A model generated the notes under the pieces. It searched no databases and was not told the DNA's origin. It saw only the letters and a program-made list of their open reading frames with translations. 64,000 nucleotides of DNA from Chrysomallon squamiferum (taxonomy: Eukaryota > Mollusca > Gastropoda > Neomphalida > Peltospiridae), in assembly GCA_012295275.1 (NCBI GenBank), contig CM022676.1:1-64000 (forward strand), written 5' to 3'. Made by a program: the position numbers and the translations under genes. Below are positions 49,101-62,800 of the stretch, in pieces; the first letter of the stretch is position 1; every line of letters begins with the position of its first letter.

Positions 49101-52100
49101 CTTACTGATTCGCTTCCTTGGTAACTTAGGTCATTATTTACGAACTTATTTACTTTCTTACTTAGATATTTGTTAATGTTGAAACTTATATTCTTACTAA
49201 CTTAGATACTTCCCCCCTTTTTTTTAGGTCATTATTTTATTATTTTACTTTTTTTTTTTCTTACTAAGATTTTTTAATTACTTTATTGTACTTACTTAGG
49301 TTACTATTTTACTTACTGATTTGCTTCCCTTGGTAACTTTTAGGTCATTATTTTATGAACTTACTTTTTTTTTACTTAGATATTTGTTAATGTTTGTTTA
49401 TATTTATATTTACTTTTTACTTTTTTTTTTACTTAGGTTTTATTTTGATCATTTTATTTACTTATTTCTTACTTACTTAGATATTTTTAATTTACTTAGT
49501 TTACTTAGGTTTATTTTTTACTTTACTGATCTGTTTCCTTGGTCTTACTTATTTTATTTATTTTATTTTACTTAGATATTTGTTATTTTAATTTATTTAT
49601 TTTAATTTTTACTTTTTACTATTTGTTTAGATTATTTTTTTTATTTTTTATTTTTTACTTACTTACTTTTTTTTATTTTTTATTATTTTTTTTTTCTTTT
49701 TTTTTTTTTTTTTTTTTTTTTACTTAGGTTACTATATTTACTTTAATTATTTTTTATAACTTTTTATTATTTTGAACTTAGATTTTACTTTTTTACTTAG
49801 ATATTTGTTAATGTTGAAACTTATATTCTTTTAACTTAGATACTTGTTTCCCTTTTTTTATTTTTATTATTATTTACTTTATTTTTTTTTTTTTTTTTCT
49901 TACTAAGATTTTTTTTTTAATGTACTTAGTTACATTGTCACTTACTTAGGTTACTATTTACTTACTGATTCGCTTCCTTGGTAACTTAGGTCATTATTTA
50001 CGAACTTACTTTTTCTTACTTAGATATTTGTTAATGTTGAAACTTATATTCTTACTAACTTAGATACTTGTTTCCCTCTTTACTTAGGTTAGGTCATTAT
50101 TTATTTACATTACCTTTTTTTCTTTTTTTTTTTTTTTTAAGATATTTTTTTTAATGTAGTTTAGTTTATATTGTCACTTTTTTAGGTTTACTATTTACTT
50201 ACTGATTGGCTTTTTTGGTAACTTAGGTATTATTTTACGAACTTATTTTTAGATTTTGTTATTTAGATATTTTGTTAATTTGAATATTTTATTTCTACTT
50301 AACTTAGATTTTTCCCCCCTTTTTACTTTTATTTCATTTTTTATTCTATCTTTTTTCTTTTTTTTCTTTTAAGTTTTTTTTTAATTTTTAGTTATTGTCA
50401 CTACTATTTAGTTTTATTTTTACTTACTTGATTTTGCTTCCTTGGTAACTTAGGGTCATTATTTACGAACTTATTTAATTTTTTTTATTTTAGATATTTG
50501 TTAATGTTGAAACTTATATTCTTTACTAACTTAGATACTTGTTTCCCCTTTTTTACTTAGGTCATTATTTTACCTATCTACCTACTTTTTTTCTTATAAG
50601 AGTTTTTTTTAATGTAGTTTAATTTCATTCACATACTTAGGTTATTAGGTTACTATTTACTTACTGATCTGCTTCCTTGGTAACTTAGGTCATTATTTAC
50701 GAACGAACTTTTTTTACTTTTCTTACTTAGATATTTGTTAATGTTGAAATTTATATTCTTTACTAACTTAGATACTTGTTTCCTTTTTTTTTTTATTTCA
50801 TTATTTATTTACTTCTTACTACTTACTTTTTTTCTTACTAAGTTTTTTAATTTATTTTTTTATTTATGTTTTACTTACTTAGGGTTATTTATTTTTTACT
50901 GATTCTGCTTCCCTTGGTAACTTACTTTTATAATTTACGAACTTATTTACGAACTTTACTTTACTTACTTAGATATTTGTTAATGTTGAAACTTTATATT
51001 AACTTAACTTAGTTTACTTTTTTTCCCTTTTTTTTATTTGTTTTTCTTTACTTAGGTCATTATTTACCTATCTACCTACTTTCTTTTCTTACTAAGATAG
51101 TTTTTAATGTACTTAGTTTATTGTCACTTAGGTTAGGTTACTTTATTTATTATTTATTTATTTACTTACTGATTCTGCTTCCTTTGGTAACTTAGGTTAT
51201 TTACGAACTTTTACGAACTTTACTTTAGATATTTGTTATTTTAGATATTTGTTAATATTGAAACTTATATTACTTACTTAACTTAGATTGTTTTGTTTCC
51301 CTCTTTTACTTATTTTTATTTATTTATTATTTTACTTTTTTTTTTTACTTTTAGTTTTTTAATGTACTTTATTTTATATTGTCACTTTTTATAGGTTTAT
51401 TTATTTATTTACTTACTGATTAGCTTCCTTGGTAACTTACTTCATTATTTTTATGAACTTACTTTCTTATTTCTTACTTAGATATTTGTTAATGTTGAAA
51501 CTTATATACTAACTTACTAACTTAGTTTGTTTCCCTTTTTTACTTAGGTCATATTTATTTACCATATCTACTTTTTTTTTTCTTACTAAGATAGTTTTTT
51601 AATGTACTTAGTTAAATTGTCACTTACATAGGTATTTTACTTACTTTTTTGATTCTGATTCCCTTCCTTGGTAACTTAGGTCATTATTTTACGAACTTAC
51701 TTACTACTTTTATTTGTTAAATTTAGATATTTTGTTAATGTTGAAACTTATATTCTTACTTAACTTAGATATTTGTTTTTTTTTACTTAGGTCATTATTT
51801 TTATTTTTTTTTTTTTTTTACTTTCTTTCTTACTTAAGATTTTTTTTTTAACTTATTTTAGTTGTTATTGTTAGGTTTTACTTAGGTTACTTTTTACTTA
51901 CTGATCTGCTTTTATTTTTGGTAACTTAGGTCATTATTTACGAACTTTTTTATTTCTTACTTAGATATTTGTTAATGTTGAAACTTATATATTCTTACTA
52001 ACTTAGATACTTGTTTCCCCTTTTACTTAGGTCATTTTTTACCTATCTACTACTTTCTTTTTTTTTCTTACTAAGATAGTTTTTAATTACTTAGTTAAAT

Positions 52101-55100
52101 TGTCACTTACTTAGGTTACTATTTATTTTACTGATGATTCTGCTTCCTTGGTAACTTAGGTCATTATTAGGAATTTATGAACTTTTTACTTACTTTACTT
52201 TTTTTTTTATTTTACTTATATTTGTTAACTTGTTGAAACTTTTATATTCTTACTTTAACTTGTTTTACTTACCTTTTACTTACTTTTTATTTCTTTATTT
52301 CTTTTTTTTTTTATTATTTACTTTTACTTTATTTTTTACTTTAAGATAGTTTTTTTAATGTTTTAGTTATATTTCACTTACTTTAGGTTACTATTTACTT
52401 ACTGATTCTGCTTCTTTTTGACTTTTTTAGGTATTTTTTACGACTTTATTTTACTTTTATTTACTTAGATATTTGTTAATGTTGAAACTTTATATTCTTT
52501 TTAACTTAGATATTTTGTTTCCCCTTTTACTTTAGGTCATTTTTTATATTTTTTTTTTTCTTTTTACTAAGATAGTTTTTTTAAATACTTAGTTTATTTC
52601 ATTGTCACTTACTTAGGTTACTATTTACTTACTGATCTGCTTCCTTGGTAACTTAGGTCATTATTTACGAACTTAGTTACTTCTTACTAGATATTATTTA
52701 GATATTTGTTAATATTGAAACTTATAATGTTGAAACTTATATTTTTCTTTTTAACTTAGTCATTAGATTTATTTTTTACTTTTTTTATTTTTTTTTTTTA
52801 TTTTTTTTTATTTACTTTACTTTTTTTATTTTCTTTTTAAGATATTTTTTTTAATGTTACTTAGTTTATTTTTATTTTTTACTTAGGTTACTTTTTTACT
52901 TTACTGATTTGGTTTCCTTTTATTTTAACTTATTATTTTTACGAACTTATTTTTTTACTTTTCTTACTTAGATATTTGTTAATGTTGAAACTTATATTCT
53001 TTTAACTTAGATACTTTTTTGTTTTTTTTTTTTTTTTATTTTTTATTATTTTATTTTTTCTATTTTTTTTTTTTTCTTTCTTATTTTAAGATAGTTTTTA
53101 ATGTTATTTAGTTTTATTTGTCACTTACTTAGGTTACTATTTATTTACTTACTGATCTGCTTCCCTTGGTAACTTAGGTCATTATTTACGAACTTACTTT
53201 TAATACTTAGATATTTGTTTATTTATTTGTTAATGTTGAAACTTATATATTCTTAGATACTTACTTGTTTACTTTTTCCCCTTTTACTTAGGTTTATATT
53301 TACTTATTTTCTTTTTTTTTTTACTAAGATAGTTTTTTTTTATTGTACTTAGTTTTACATTTTACTTACATAGGTTATTTATTTTTTTTTACTGATTTTT
53401 TCCTTGGGTCATTTAGGTCTTATAATTTTATTTAGAACTTTTATTTTTTTATTTAGATATTTAGATATTTGTTAATGTTGAAACTTATATTCTTACTTTA
53501 ACTTACTTATTTGTTTCCTTTTACTTTTATTTTTTTTATTTTTTTATCTATTTTTACTTTTTTTTCTTACTAAGATAGTTTTTTTATTTTACTTAGTGTT
53601 ATTGTCACTTACTTAGGTTATTTATTTTACTTACTGATTGCTTCCTTGGTAACTTAGGTCATTATTTTACGAACTTACTTTTTTTTTCTTTTACTTAGAT
53701 ATTTGTTAATGTTGAAACTTATATTCTTACTAACTTAGATACTTGTTTTGTTTCCCCTTTTTTATTTATTTACATTCATTATTTTTACTTTATCTACTTA
53801 CTTTTTCTTTTTTAGTTTTAAGATAGTTTTTTTAATGTATTACTTAGTTAATTACTTACTTACTTACTTACTTTACTATTTACTTTTGATCTGCTTCCTT
53901 TGGTAACTTAGTTCATTATTTTTACTTATTTTTTATTTTTTTACTTATTTTACTTAGATATTTGTTAATATTGAAACTTTATATTTTTACTAACTTAGAT
54001 TATTTTTTTTTATTTACTTTTATTTTTTATTTATTTTTTTTACTTTATTACTTTTTTTTTTAGTTTTAAGATAGTTTTTTAATTAGTTTTTAGTTATATT
54101 TACTTACTTTATTTACTTACTGAGGCTTCCTTGGTAACTTAGGTCATTATTTTTTTACGAACTTACTTTTTTTCTTACTTAGATATTTGTTAATGTTGAA
54201 ACTTATATTCTTACTAACTTAGATACTTTGTTTCCCCTTTTACTTAGGTCATTATTTACCCATCTACCTACTTTTTTTTTTACTAAGATAGTTTTTAATT
54301 TTTTTTAATGTACTTACATAGGTTACTATATTGTTACTTATTTATTTAGGTTATTTATTTTATTTACGATACTGATTCTTGCTTTACTTGGTTATGTTTT
54401 TTTATTTATTTTACTTGAACTTTATTTTTTTTTTATTACTTAGATATTTGTTAATATTGAAACTTATATTCTTACTTAACTTAGTTATTTGTTTTTTTTT
54501 ACTTTATTTTTTTTTTTTTATTTATTTTTATTTACTTTTTTTTTTTCTAGTTATTAAGATAGTTTTTTTTTAATACTTTTAGTTTTTTTATTGTCATTTT
54601 ACTTAGGTTACTTTATTTACTTACTGATTTGGTTTCCTTTGGTAACTTATTTTATTATTTTTACGAACTTTTTATTTTTTACTTAGATATTTGTTAATAT
54701 TGAAACTTATATTCTTACTAACTTAGATACTTTTTCCCTTTTTTACTTAGGTCATTATTTACCTATTACCTACTTTTCTTTTTCTTACTAAGATAGTTTT
54801 TAAATGTACTTATTATTGTCACTTACATAGGTTACTATTTTAGGTTACTATTTAGGTTACTTATTTACTTACTGATTTGGTAACTTCCTTGGTAACTTTA
54901 GGTTTGTTTATTTTATGAACTTACTTTAGATATTTTTTCTTACTTAGATATTTGTTAATGTTGAAATTTATATTCTACTTTTTAACTTATTTTATTTTTT
55001 TTATTTTTTACTTTTTTTTTTTTTTAGTTTTATTTTTTTTTTTTTTTTTTTTTTTACTAATTTAGTTTTTTTTAATTACTTAGTTTTATATTTTACTTTA

Positions 55101-56650
55101 TTTAGTTTATTTATTTACTTACTGATTGCTTCCTTGGTAACTTTTTTTTTATTTTGAACTTTTTACTTTATATTTCTTATTTTAGATATTTGTTAATGTT
55201 GAAACTTTATATTCTTACTAACTTAGATACTTGTTTCCCCCTTTTACTTAGGTTATTATTTACCTATTCTTACTTTCTTTTCTTACTAAGATAGTTTTTA
55301 ATGTACTTAGTTAAATTGTCACTTACTTAGGTTACTATTTATTTTTACTTACTGATCTGTTTCCTTTGGTAACTTAGGTCATTTATTTACGAACTTACTT
55401 TTTACTTAGATATTTGTTAACTTAGATATTTGTTAATGTTGAAACTTAGTTTATATTCTTACTAACTTTAGATACTTGTTTCCCTTTTTTACTTAGGTCA
55501 TTATTTTACCTATATTACTTTATTTTTTTTTTCTTACTTAAGATAGTTTTTAATTACTTACTTTTACATTGTCACTTACTTAGGTAGGTTATTTATTTAC
55601 TTACTGATTCGAGGCTTCCTTGGTAACTTAGGTCATTATTTTTACGACTTTTTTTTTTTTTTCTTACTTAGATATTTGTTAATGTTGAAACTTATATTCT
55701 TACTAACTTAGATACTTGTTTCCCTCTTTACTTAGGTCATTATTTACCTATCTACTTCTTTCTTTCTTACTAAGATAGTTTTTAATGTACTTAGTTACAT
55801 TGTCACTTACATAGGTTACTATTTACTTACTGATTCGCTTCCTTGGTAACTTAGGTCATTATTTACGAATTATTTTACGACTTTACTTTTACTTTAGATA
55901 TTTTTACTTAGATATTTGTTAATGTTGAAACTTTATATTCTTACTAACTTAGATACTTTGTTTTTTACTTTATTTTAGGTCATTATTTACCTATCTTTTT
56001 TACTTTTTTTTCTTACTAAGATAGTTTTTAATGTACTTAGTTAAATTGTCACTTACTTAGGTTACTATTTACTTACTGATTCGCTTCCTTGGTAACTTAG
56101 GTCATAATTTACGAACTTACTTACTTTCTTACTTAGATATTTGTTAATGTTGAAACTTATATTCTTACTAACTTAGATACTTGTTTCCCTCTTTACTTAG
56201 GTCATTATTTACCTATCTACCTACTTTCTTTCTTACTAAGATAGTTTTTAATGTACTTAGTTATATTGTCACTTACATAGGTTACTATTTACTTACTGAT
56301 TCGCTTCCTTGGTAACTTAGGTCATTATTTACGAACTTACTTACTTTCTTACTTAGATATTTGTTAATGTTGAAACTTATATTCTTACTAACTTAGATAC
56401 TTGTTTCCCTCTTTACTTAGGTCATTATTTACCTATCTACTTTTTTTTCTTACTAAGATAATTCTTAATGTACTTAGTTATATTGTCACTTACATAGGTT
56501 ACTATTTACTTACTGATTCGCTTCCTTGGTAACTTAGGTCATTATTTACGAACTTACTTACATTCTTACTTAGATATTTGTTAATGTTGAAACTTATATT
56601 CTTACTAACTTAGATACTTGTTTCCCACTTTACTTAGGTATTTATTTACT
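37139..56650 (-). repeat. Satellite B, continued, with extensive corrupted stretches
   Basis: Same 220-bp dimer and orientation as before the gap. Clean periods alternate with degraded ones. Degradation is severe at about 41100-42560 and dominates 47000-55500, where many units are reduced to T-rich sequence with only tags such as agatatttgttaatgttgaa and ggtaacttaggtcatta surviving. Clean 220-bp copies reappear at about 55680-55860 and 56040-56640. Long T runs, for example near 49697-49722, are concentrated here. No gene is visible in 19.5 kb. Confidence 0.9.
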
Positions 56651-56653
56651 TTT

Positions 56654-56671
56654 AGCAATACGTAACTGAAC
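56654..56671. other. Residual Oxford Nanopore adapter sequence at a contig end
   Basis: The 18 bases agcaatacgtaactgaac are the reverse complement of the 3' part of the nanopore ligation adapter as I know it. They follow satellite B abruptly and lie 11 bases before an N gap, exactly where an untrimmed read end would be. The remaining bases to 56682 (cagtacaacaa) match neither the satellite nor, as far as I can tell, the adapter. Confidence 0.85.
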
Positions 56672-56682
56672 CAGTACAACAA

Positions 56683-56882
56683 NNNNNNNNNNNNNNNNNN
56701 NNNNNNNNNNNNNNNNNNNNNNNNNNNNNNNNNNNNNNNNNNNNNNNNNNNNNNNNNNNNNNNNNNNNNNNNNNNNNNNNNNNNNNNNNNNNNNNNNNNN
56801 NNNNNNNNNNNNNNNNNNNNNNNNNNNNNNNNNNNNNNNNNNNNNNNNNNNNNNNNNNNNNNNNNNNNNNNNNNNNNNNNNN
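56683..56882. other. Assembly gap (200 N)
   Basis: Exactly 200 N, directly after the adapter remnant. Satellite B changes orientation across this gap, so orientation and order here depend entirely on scaffolding. Confidence 0.99.
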
Positions 56883-59800
56883 TAACTAAGTACATTAAAA
56901 ACTATCTTAGTAAGAAAGAAAGTAGGTAGATAGGTAAATAATGACCTAAGTAAAGAGGGAAACAAGTATCTAAGTTAGTAAGAATATAAGTTTCAACATT
57001 AACAAATATCTAAGTAAGAAAGTAAGTAAGTTCGTAAATAATGACCTAAGTTACCAAGGAAGCGAATCAGTAAGTAAATAGTAACCTATGTAAGTGACAA
57101 TTTAACTAAGTACATTAAAAACTATCTTAGTAAGAAAGAAAGTAGGTAAATAGGTAAATAATGACCTAAGTAAAGAGGGAAACAAGTATCTAAGTTAGTA
57201 AGAATATAAGTTTCAACATTAACAAATATCTAAGTAAGAAGTTAAGTAAGTAAGTAAACATTAACAAATATCTAAGTAAGAAAGTAAGTAAAGAATCAGT
57301 AAGTAAATAAACCTAAGTAAGTAAATAGTAAACATTAAAAAAAAATCTTAAGTAAGAAAGAAAAAAAATAAGAAAGAAAGTAAGTAAGTAAATAAAAAAA
57401 GTAAGAGGGAAAAAGAAAGAAAGTAGGTAGAATATAAATAATAACAAATAAGTAAAAAGGGAAACAAGTATCTAAGTAAGTAAGAATATAAGTTTCAAAT
57501 TATTAACAAATAGTAAAGTAAGAATTTAAGTAAGTTCGTAAAATAATGACCTAAGTTAAGGAAGGAATCAGAAAGTAAAAGTAAATAAAGTAACCTAAGT
57601 AAAGTAAAAAATTTAACTAAAAAAAAAAATTAGTAAGAAAGAAAGAAAGAAAGTAGGTAGATAGGTAAATAATGACCTAAGTAAAGAGGGAAACAAGTAT
57701 CTAAGTTAGTGAGAATATAACTTAGTACATTAACAAATATCTAAGTAAGAATTTAACTAAGTTCGTAAATAATGACCTAAGTTACCAAGGAAGCGAATCA
57801 GTAAGTAAATAGTAACCTAAGTAAGTGACAATTTAACTAAGTACATTAAAAACTATCTTAGTAAGAAAGAAAGTAGGTAGATAGGTAAATAATGACCTAA
57901 GTAAAGAGGGAAACAAGTATCTAAGTTAGTAAGAATATAAGTTTCAACATTAACAAATAATCTAAGTAAGAAGGAAATTAAAAACAAAAGTATAAGTAAA
58001 GTAAAAATATAAATTAAGTAAAATTAACAAATATCTAAGTAAGAAAGTAATAAAACTAAATAAATAAATAACCTAATTAAAAAAAACTAAATAAGTAAAA
58101 AAAAATAAAGTAAAAAAACCTAAGTAAAATAATTAAAAATAGTAAGTAAAAGTACAAAAAATTATCTTAGTAAGAAAGAAAGTAATAGGTAAATAATGAC
58201 CTAAGTAAAGAGGGAAACAAGTATCTAAGTTAGTAAGAATATAAGTTTCAACATTAACAAATATCTAAGTAAGAAAGTAAGTAAGTTCGTAAATAATGAC
58301 CTAAGTTACCAAGGAAGCGAATCAGTAAGTAAATAGTAACCTATGTAAGTGACAATTTAACTAAGTACATTAAAAACTATCTTAGTAAGAAAGAAAGTAG
58401 ATAGATAGGTAAATAATGACCTAAGTAAAGAGGGAAACAAGTATCTAAGTTAGTAGAGAATATAAGTTTCAACATTAACAAATATCTAAGTAAGAAATTT
58501 AAGTAAGTTCGTAAATAATGACCTAAGTTACCAAGGAAGCGAATCAGTAAGTAAATAGGAAGGAATCAGTAAGTACATTAAAAAAATAGTAAAAAGTAAA
58601 AAATTTAAATAATAAAACTAAGTACAAAAAAAAAGTATCTTAGTAAAGAAAGAAAGTAAGAAAAATAGGTAAATAATGACCTAAGTAAAGAGGGAAACAA
58701 TATAAGTTAGTAAGAATATAACTTAGTACATTAACAAATAATTAAGTAAGAATTTAACTAAGTTCGTAAATAATGACCTAAGTTACCAAGGAAGCGAATC
58801 AGTAAGTAAATAGTAACCTAAGTAAGTGACAATTTAACTAAGTACATTAAAAACTATCTTAGTAAGAAAGAAAGTAGGTAGATAGGTAAATAATGACCTA
58901 AGTAAAGAGGGAAACAAGTATCTAAGTTAGTAAGAATATAAGTTTCAACATTAACAAATATCTAAGTAAGAATTTAACTAAGTATTAAAATATCGTAATT
59001 AAGTAAAGAAGTTAATAAGTTTAAGTAAAATAAAAAGTAAAGTAAATGAAGTAAGAAAATAAGTAAACATTAAAAATTAAAGTAAATAAAAACTAAGTAA
59101 AAAAAAAATAACTAAGTAAAAAAAAACTATCTAAGAAAGAAATAAAGTAGGTAAATATAAATAAAATAAGTAAAAGTAATAAAAATAAGTATCTAAGTTA
59201 GTATAAATATAAGTTTCAAATTAACAAATAATCTAAAAGAAAGTTAAGTAAGTACCGTAAATAATGACCTAAGTTACAAGGAAGCGAATCAGTAAGTAAA
59301 TAGTAACCTAAGTAAGTGACAATTTAACTAAGTACATTAAAAACTATCTTAGTAAGAAAGAAAGTAGGTAGATAGGTAAATAATGACCTAAGTAAAGAGG
59401 GAAACAAGTATCTAAGTTAGTAAGAATATAAGTTTCAACATTAACAAATATCTAAGTAAGAAAGTAAGTAAGTTCGTAAATAATGACCTAAGTTACTAAG
59501 AAGCGAATCAGTAAGTAAATAGTAACCTAAGTAAGTGAAATAAGAAAACCAAGTAAGTAAGAATTAATAAGTAAGTAAATAGTAAAACCTATTAAAAAAA
59601 ATAATTTAAGTAATTAAAGTAGAAAGTAAAAAAAAAAGTAAGTAGAAAGTAAAAAAGAAACAAAAAGAAAGGTAAAAATAATAAGTAAAAGGGAAATAAG
59701 TAAGTTAAGTTAAATAAGAATAATAAGTTTAAATTATTAAAAACTAAGTAAAGTAAGAAAGTAAAAGTCGTAGTAAATACCTAACCTATAGTAACCAAGG

Positions 59801-62800
59801 AATGAATAAAAGTAAAAAAATAATTAACTAAGTAAGTGAAAATTAACTAAATTAAAAAACTATCTTAGTAAGAAAGAAAGTAGGTAAGATAGGTAAATAA
59901 TGACCTAAAAAAAGGGAAACAAGTATCTAAGTTAGTAAGAATATAAGTTTCAACATTAACAAATATCTAAGTAAGAATTTAAGTTAAGTTCGTAAATAAT
60001 GACCTAAGTTACCAAGGAAGCGAATCAGTAAGTAAAAAGTAAAGTACCTAATCAGTAACCTAAGTAAAAGTACATTAAAATAAAACTAAAAGTATAAGAA
60101 AAAGGTATCTTAGTAAAGAAAGAAAGTAAGTAAAAAGGGTAAATAAATAAGTTAAGTAAAGAATATAAAGTAGGTAAATTAAAGTATCTAAGTTAATAAT
60201 AAGTAATAATTAACAAATAATTAAAAATAATCTAAGTAAGAAAGTAATAAGTAAATAATGACCTAAGTTATAAATAAGTGAATAAAATAAGTAAAAAAAC
60301 CTAAAAGTAAGTAATAATAAGTAAGTAAAAAATTAAAAAAAAATATCTAAGAAAAAAAAAAAATATAAAATAAATAATAAATAAATGAAATTTAAAAGGG
60401 AAACAAGTATTAAGTAAGAATATAAGTTCAGTAAGTAAGAAGTTTAAGTAAGTTAAAATAATGACCTAAGTTAGTTAAAAGGAAGGAATAAGTAAGTAAA
60501 TAGTAACCTAAGTAAACAAATAACTAAGTACATTAAAAACTATCTTAGTAAGAAAGAAAGTAAAGTAGGTAGATATAATAAAGGTAAAATAAGTAAGAGG
60601 GAAAAAGTAGGGAAACAAGTAATAAGTTAATAATAAATATAAAATTAATTAAAAATCAAAATCTAAGTAAAAAAGTAAAAGTTCGTAAAATAAGACCTAA
60701 GTTACCAAGGAAGGAATCAGACCTAAGTAACCTAAAGGAAGAATAAAAGTAAAAAAAAAAAATTAAAAAGTAATAAAAAAATAACTAAGTAAATAAAGTA
60801 AGAAAAAAGAAAGTAAGGTAAAATAGGTAAAAAATATCTAAAATAAGTAAAAGGGAAACAAGTAATAAGTAAGTAAGAATATAAGTAAAAAAATTAACAA
60901 AATATCTAAGTAAGAAAGTTAACTAAGTTCGTAAATAATGACCTAAGACCAAAGTAAAAGGAAGGAATAAAAAAAGTAAATAGTAACCTATAAGTGACTA
61001 ATTTAATTAAAAAAAAAACTATCTAAGTAAGAAAGAAAGTAGGTAGATAGGTAAATAATGACCTAAGTAAGTAAAGAGGGAAACAAGTATCTAAGTTAGA
61101 AGAATATAAGTTTCAACATTAACAAAATTAAGTAAATAAGTAAGTAAGTTAAAATAATGACCTAAGTTAAAAAAAAGTTAAGTTAAATAATAAAAATAAT
61201 GACCTAAGTTAAAATAATAAGTAAGTAAAAATATCTTAGTAAGAAAAAATAAATAAGTAAAATAATAACTATAAGTAATAAACTAACTAAGTAAAAAAAA
61301 TCTTATCTAAGTAAAAAAAAAGTAGTAAATAAGGTAAATAATGAATAAGTAAAAAGGGAAACAAGTAAGTTAAAGTAAAAATATAATTTAAAAATTAACA
61401 AGTAATTAAGTAAGAAGTTAAGTAAGTTCGTAAATAATGACCTAAGTTACCAAGGAAGAATAAGTAAGTAAAGTAAACTAGTATGTAATAACTAAGTACA
61501 TAAAAAAAAACTATCTTAGTAAGAAAGAAAGTAGGTAAGATAGGTAAATAATGACCTAAGTAAAGAGGGAAACAAGTATCTAAGTTAGTAAGAGAATAAG
61601 AATATAAGTTAGCAACATTAATTAAATATCTAAGTAAGAAAGTAAGTAAGTAAGTTCGTAAATAATGACCTAAGTTACCAAGGAAGCGAATCAGTGAAGT
61701 AAATAGTAACCTAAGTAAGTGAGTAAAATAGAAACTAAACTAAAGTAAGTAAATAAAAAAAAAGAAAGTATAAAAAAAAAAATAAAATAAAAAGAAAAAG
61801 TAAAAAAAAAAAACTATCTTAGTAAGAAAGAAAGTAAGTAGATAGGAAAACAAATGACCTAAGTTAAAGTAGGGAAACAAGTATCTAAGTTAGTATTAAA
61901 ATATAAGTTTAAAATTAACAAAATCTAAGTAAGAAAGTTAAGTAAGTTCGTAAATAATGACCTAAGTTAAAAGGAAGAATCAGTAAGTAAAATAGTAACC
62001 TAAGTAAAAAACAATTTAACTAAAACTATTAAAAAACTATCTTAGTAAAGAAAGAAAGTAGGTAGTAAATAAATAAAAATGACCTAAGTAAAAGGGAAAC
62101 AAGTATCTAAGTTAGTAAGAATAATAAGTTAACAAAATTAACAAAATCTAAGTAAGAAAGTAAGTAAAGTAAAAAATACCTAAGTTACCAATGTAAAAGA
62201 ATCAGTAAGTAAATAGTAAAAAGTAACCTAAGTGACAATAACTTAAGTAGTTAAAAAAAATCTTAGTAAAGAAGTAAAAAAAAAAAAAATAAATAAAATA
62301 ATGAATAAGTAAAAAAGGGAAACAAAGTATCTAAGTTAGTAAAGAAATAAGTAACATTATTAAAAATATCTAATAAAAAATAAAAACTAAAGTAAGTTAA
62401 AAATGAAAAAAAACTAAAGGAAGTAAAGTAAGTAAGTAAAAAAAAAGATAAGTAATAATAAAAAAGTAAAATTAAAAAAGTAGAAAGTAAAAAAAGAAAA
62501 AGGTAGATATAAATAATGACCTAAGTAAAATAAAACAAGTATCTAAGTTAGTAAAGAATATAAGTTTAAAATTAACAAATATCTAAGTAAGAATTTAAGT
62601 AAGTTCGTAAATAATGACCTAAGTTACCAAGGAAGCGAATCAGTAAGTAAATAGTAACCTAAGTAAGTGACAATTTAACTAAGTACATTAAAAACTATCT
62701 TAGTAAGAAAGAAAGTAGGTAGATAGGTAAATAATGACCTAAGTAAAGAGGGAAACAAGTATCTAAGTTAGTAAGAATATAAGTTTCAACATTAACAAAT

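Noticed and set aside
34698-54573. Phe/Leu/Tyr-rich frames resembling membrane proteins
   Set aside because: They come from T-inflated copies of satellite B; the hydrophobicity reflects T-rich codons only.
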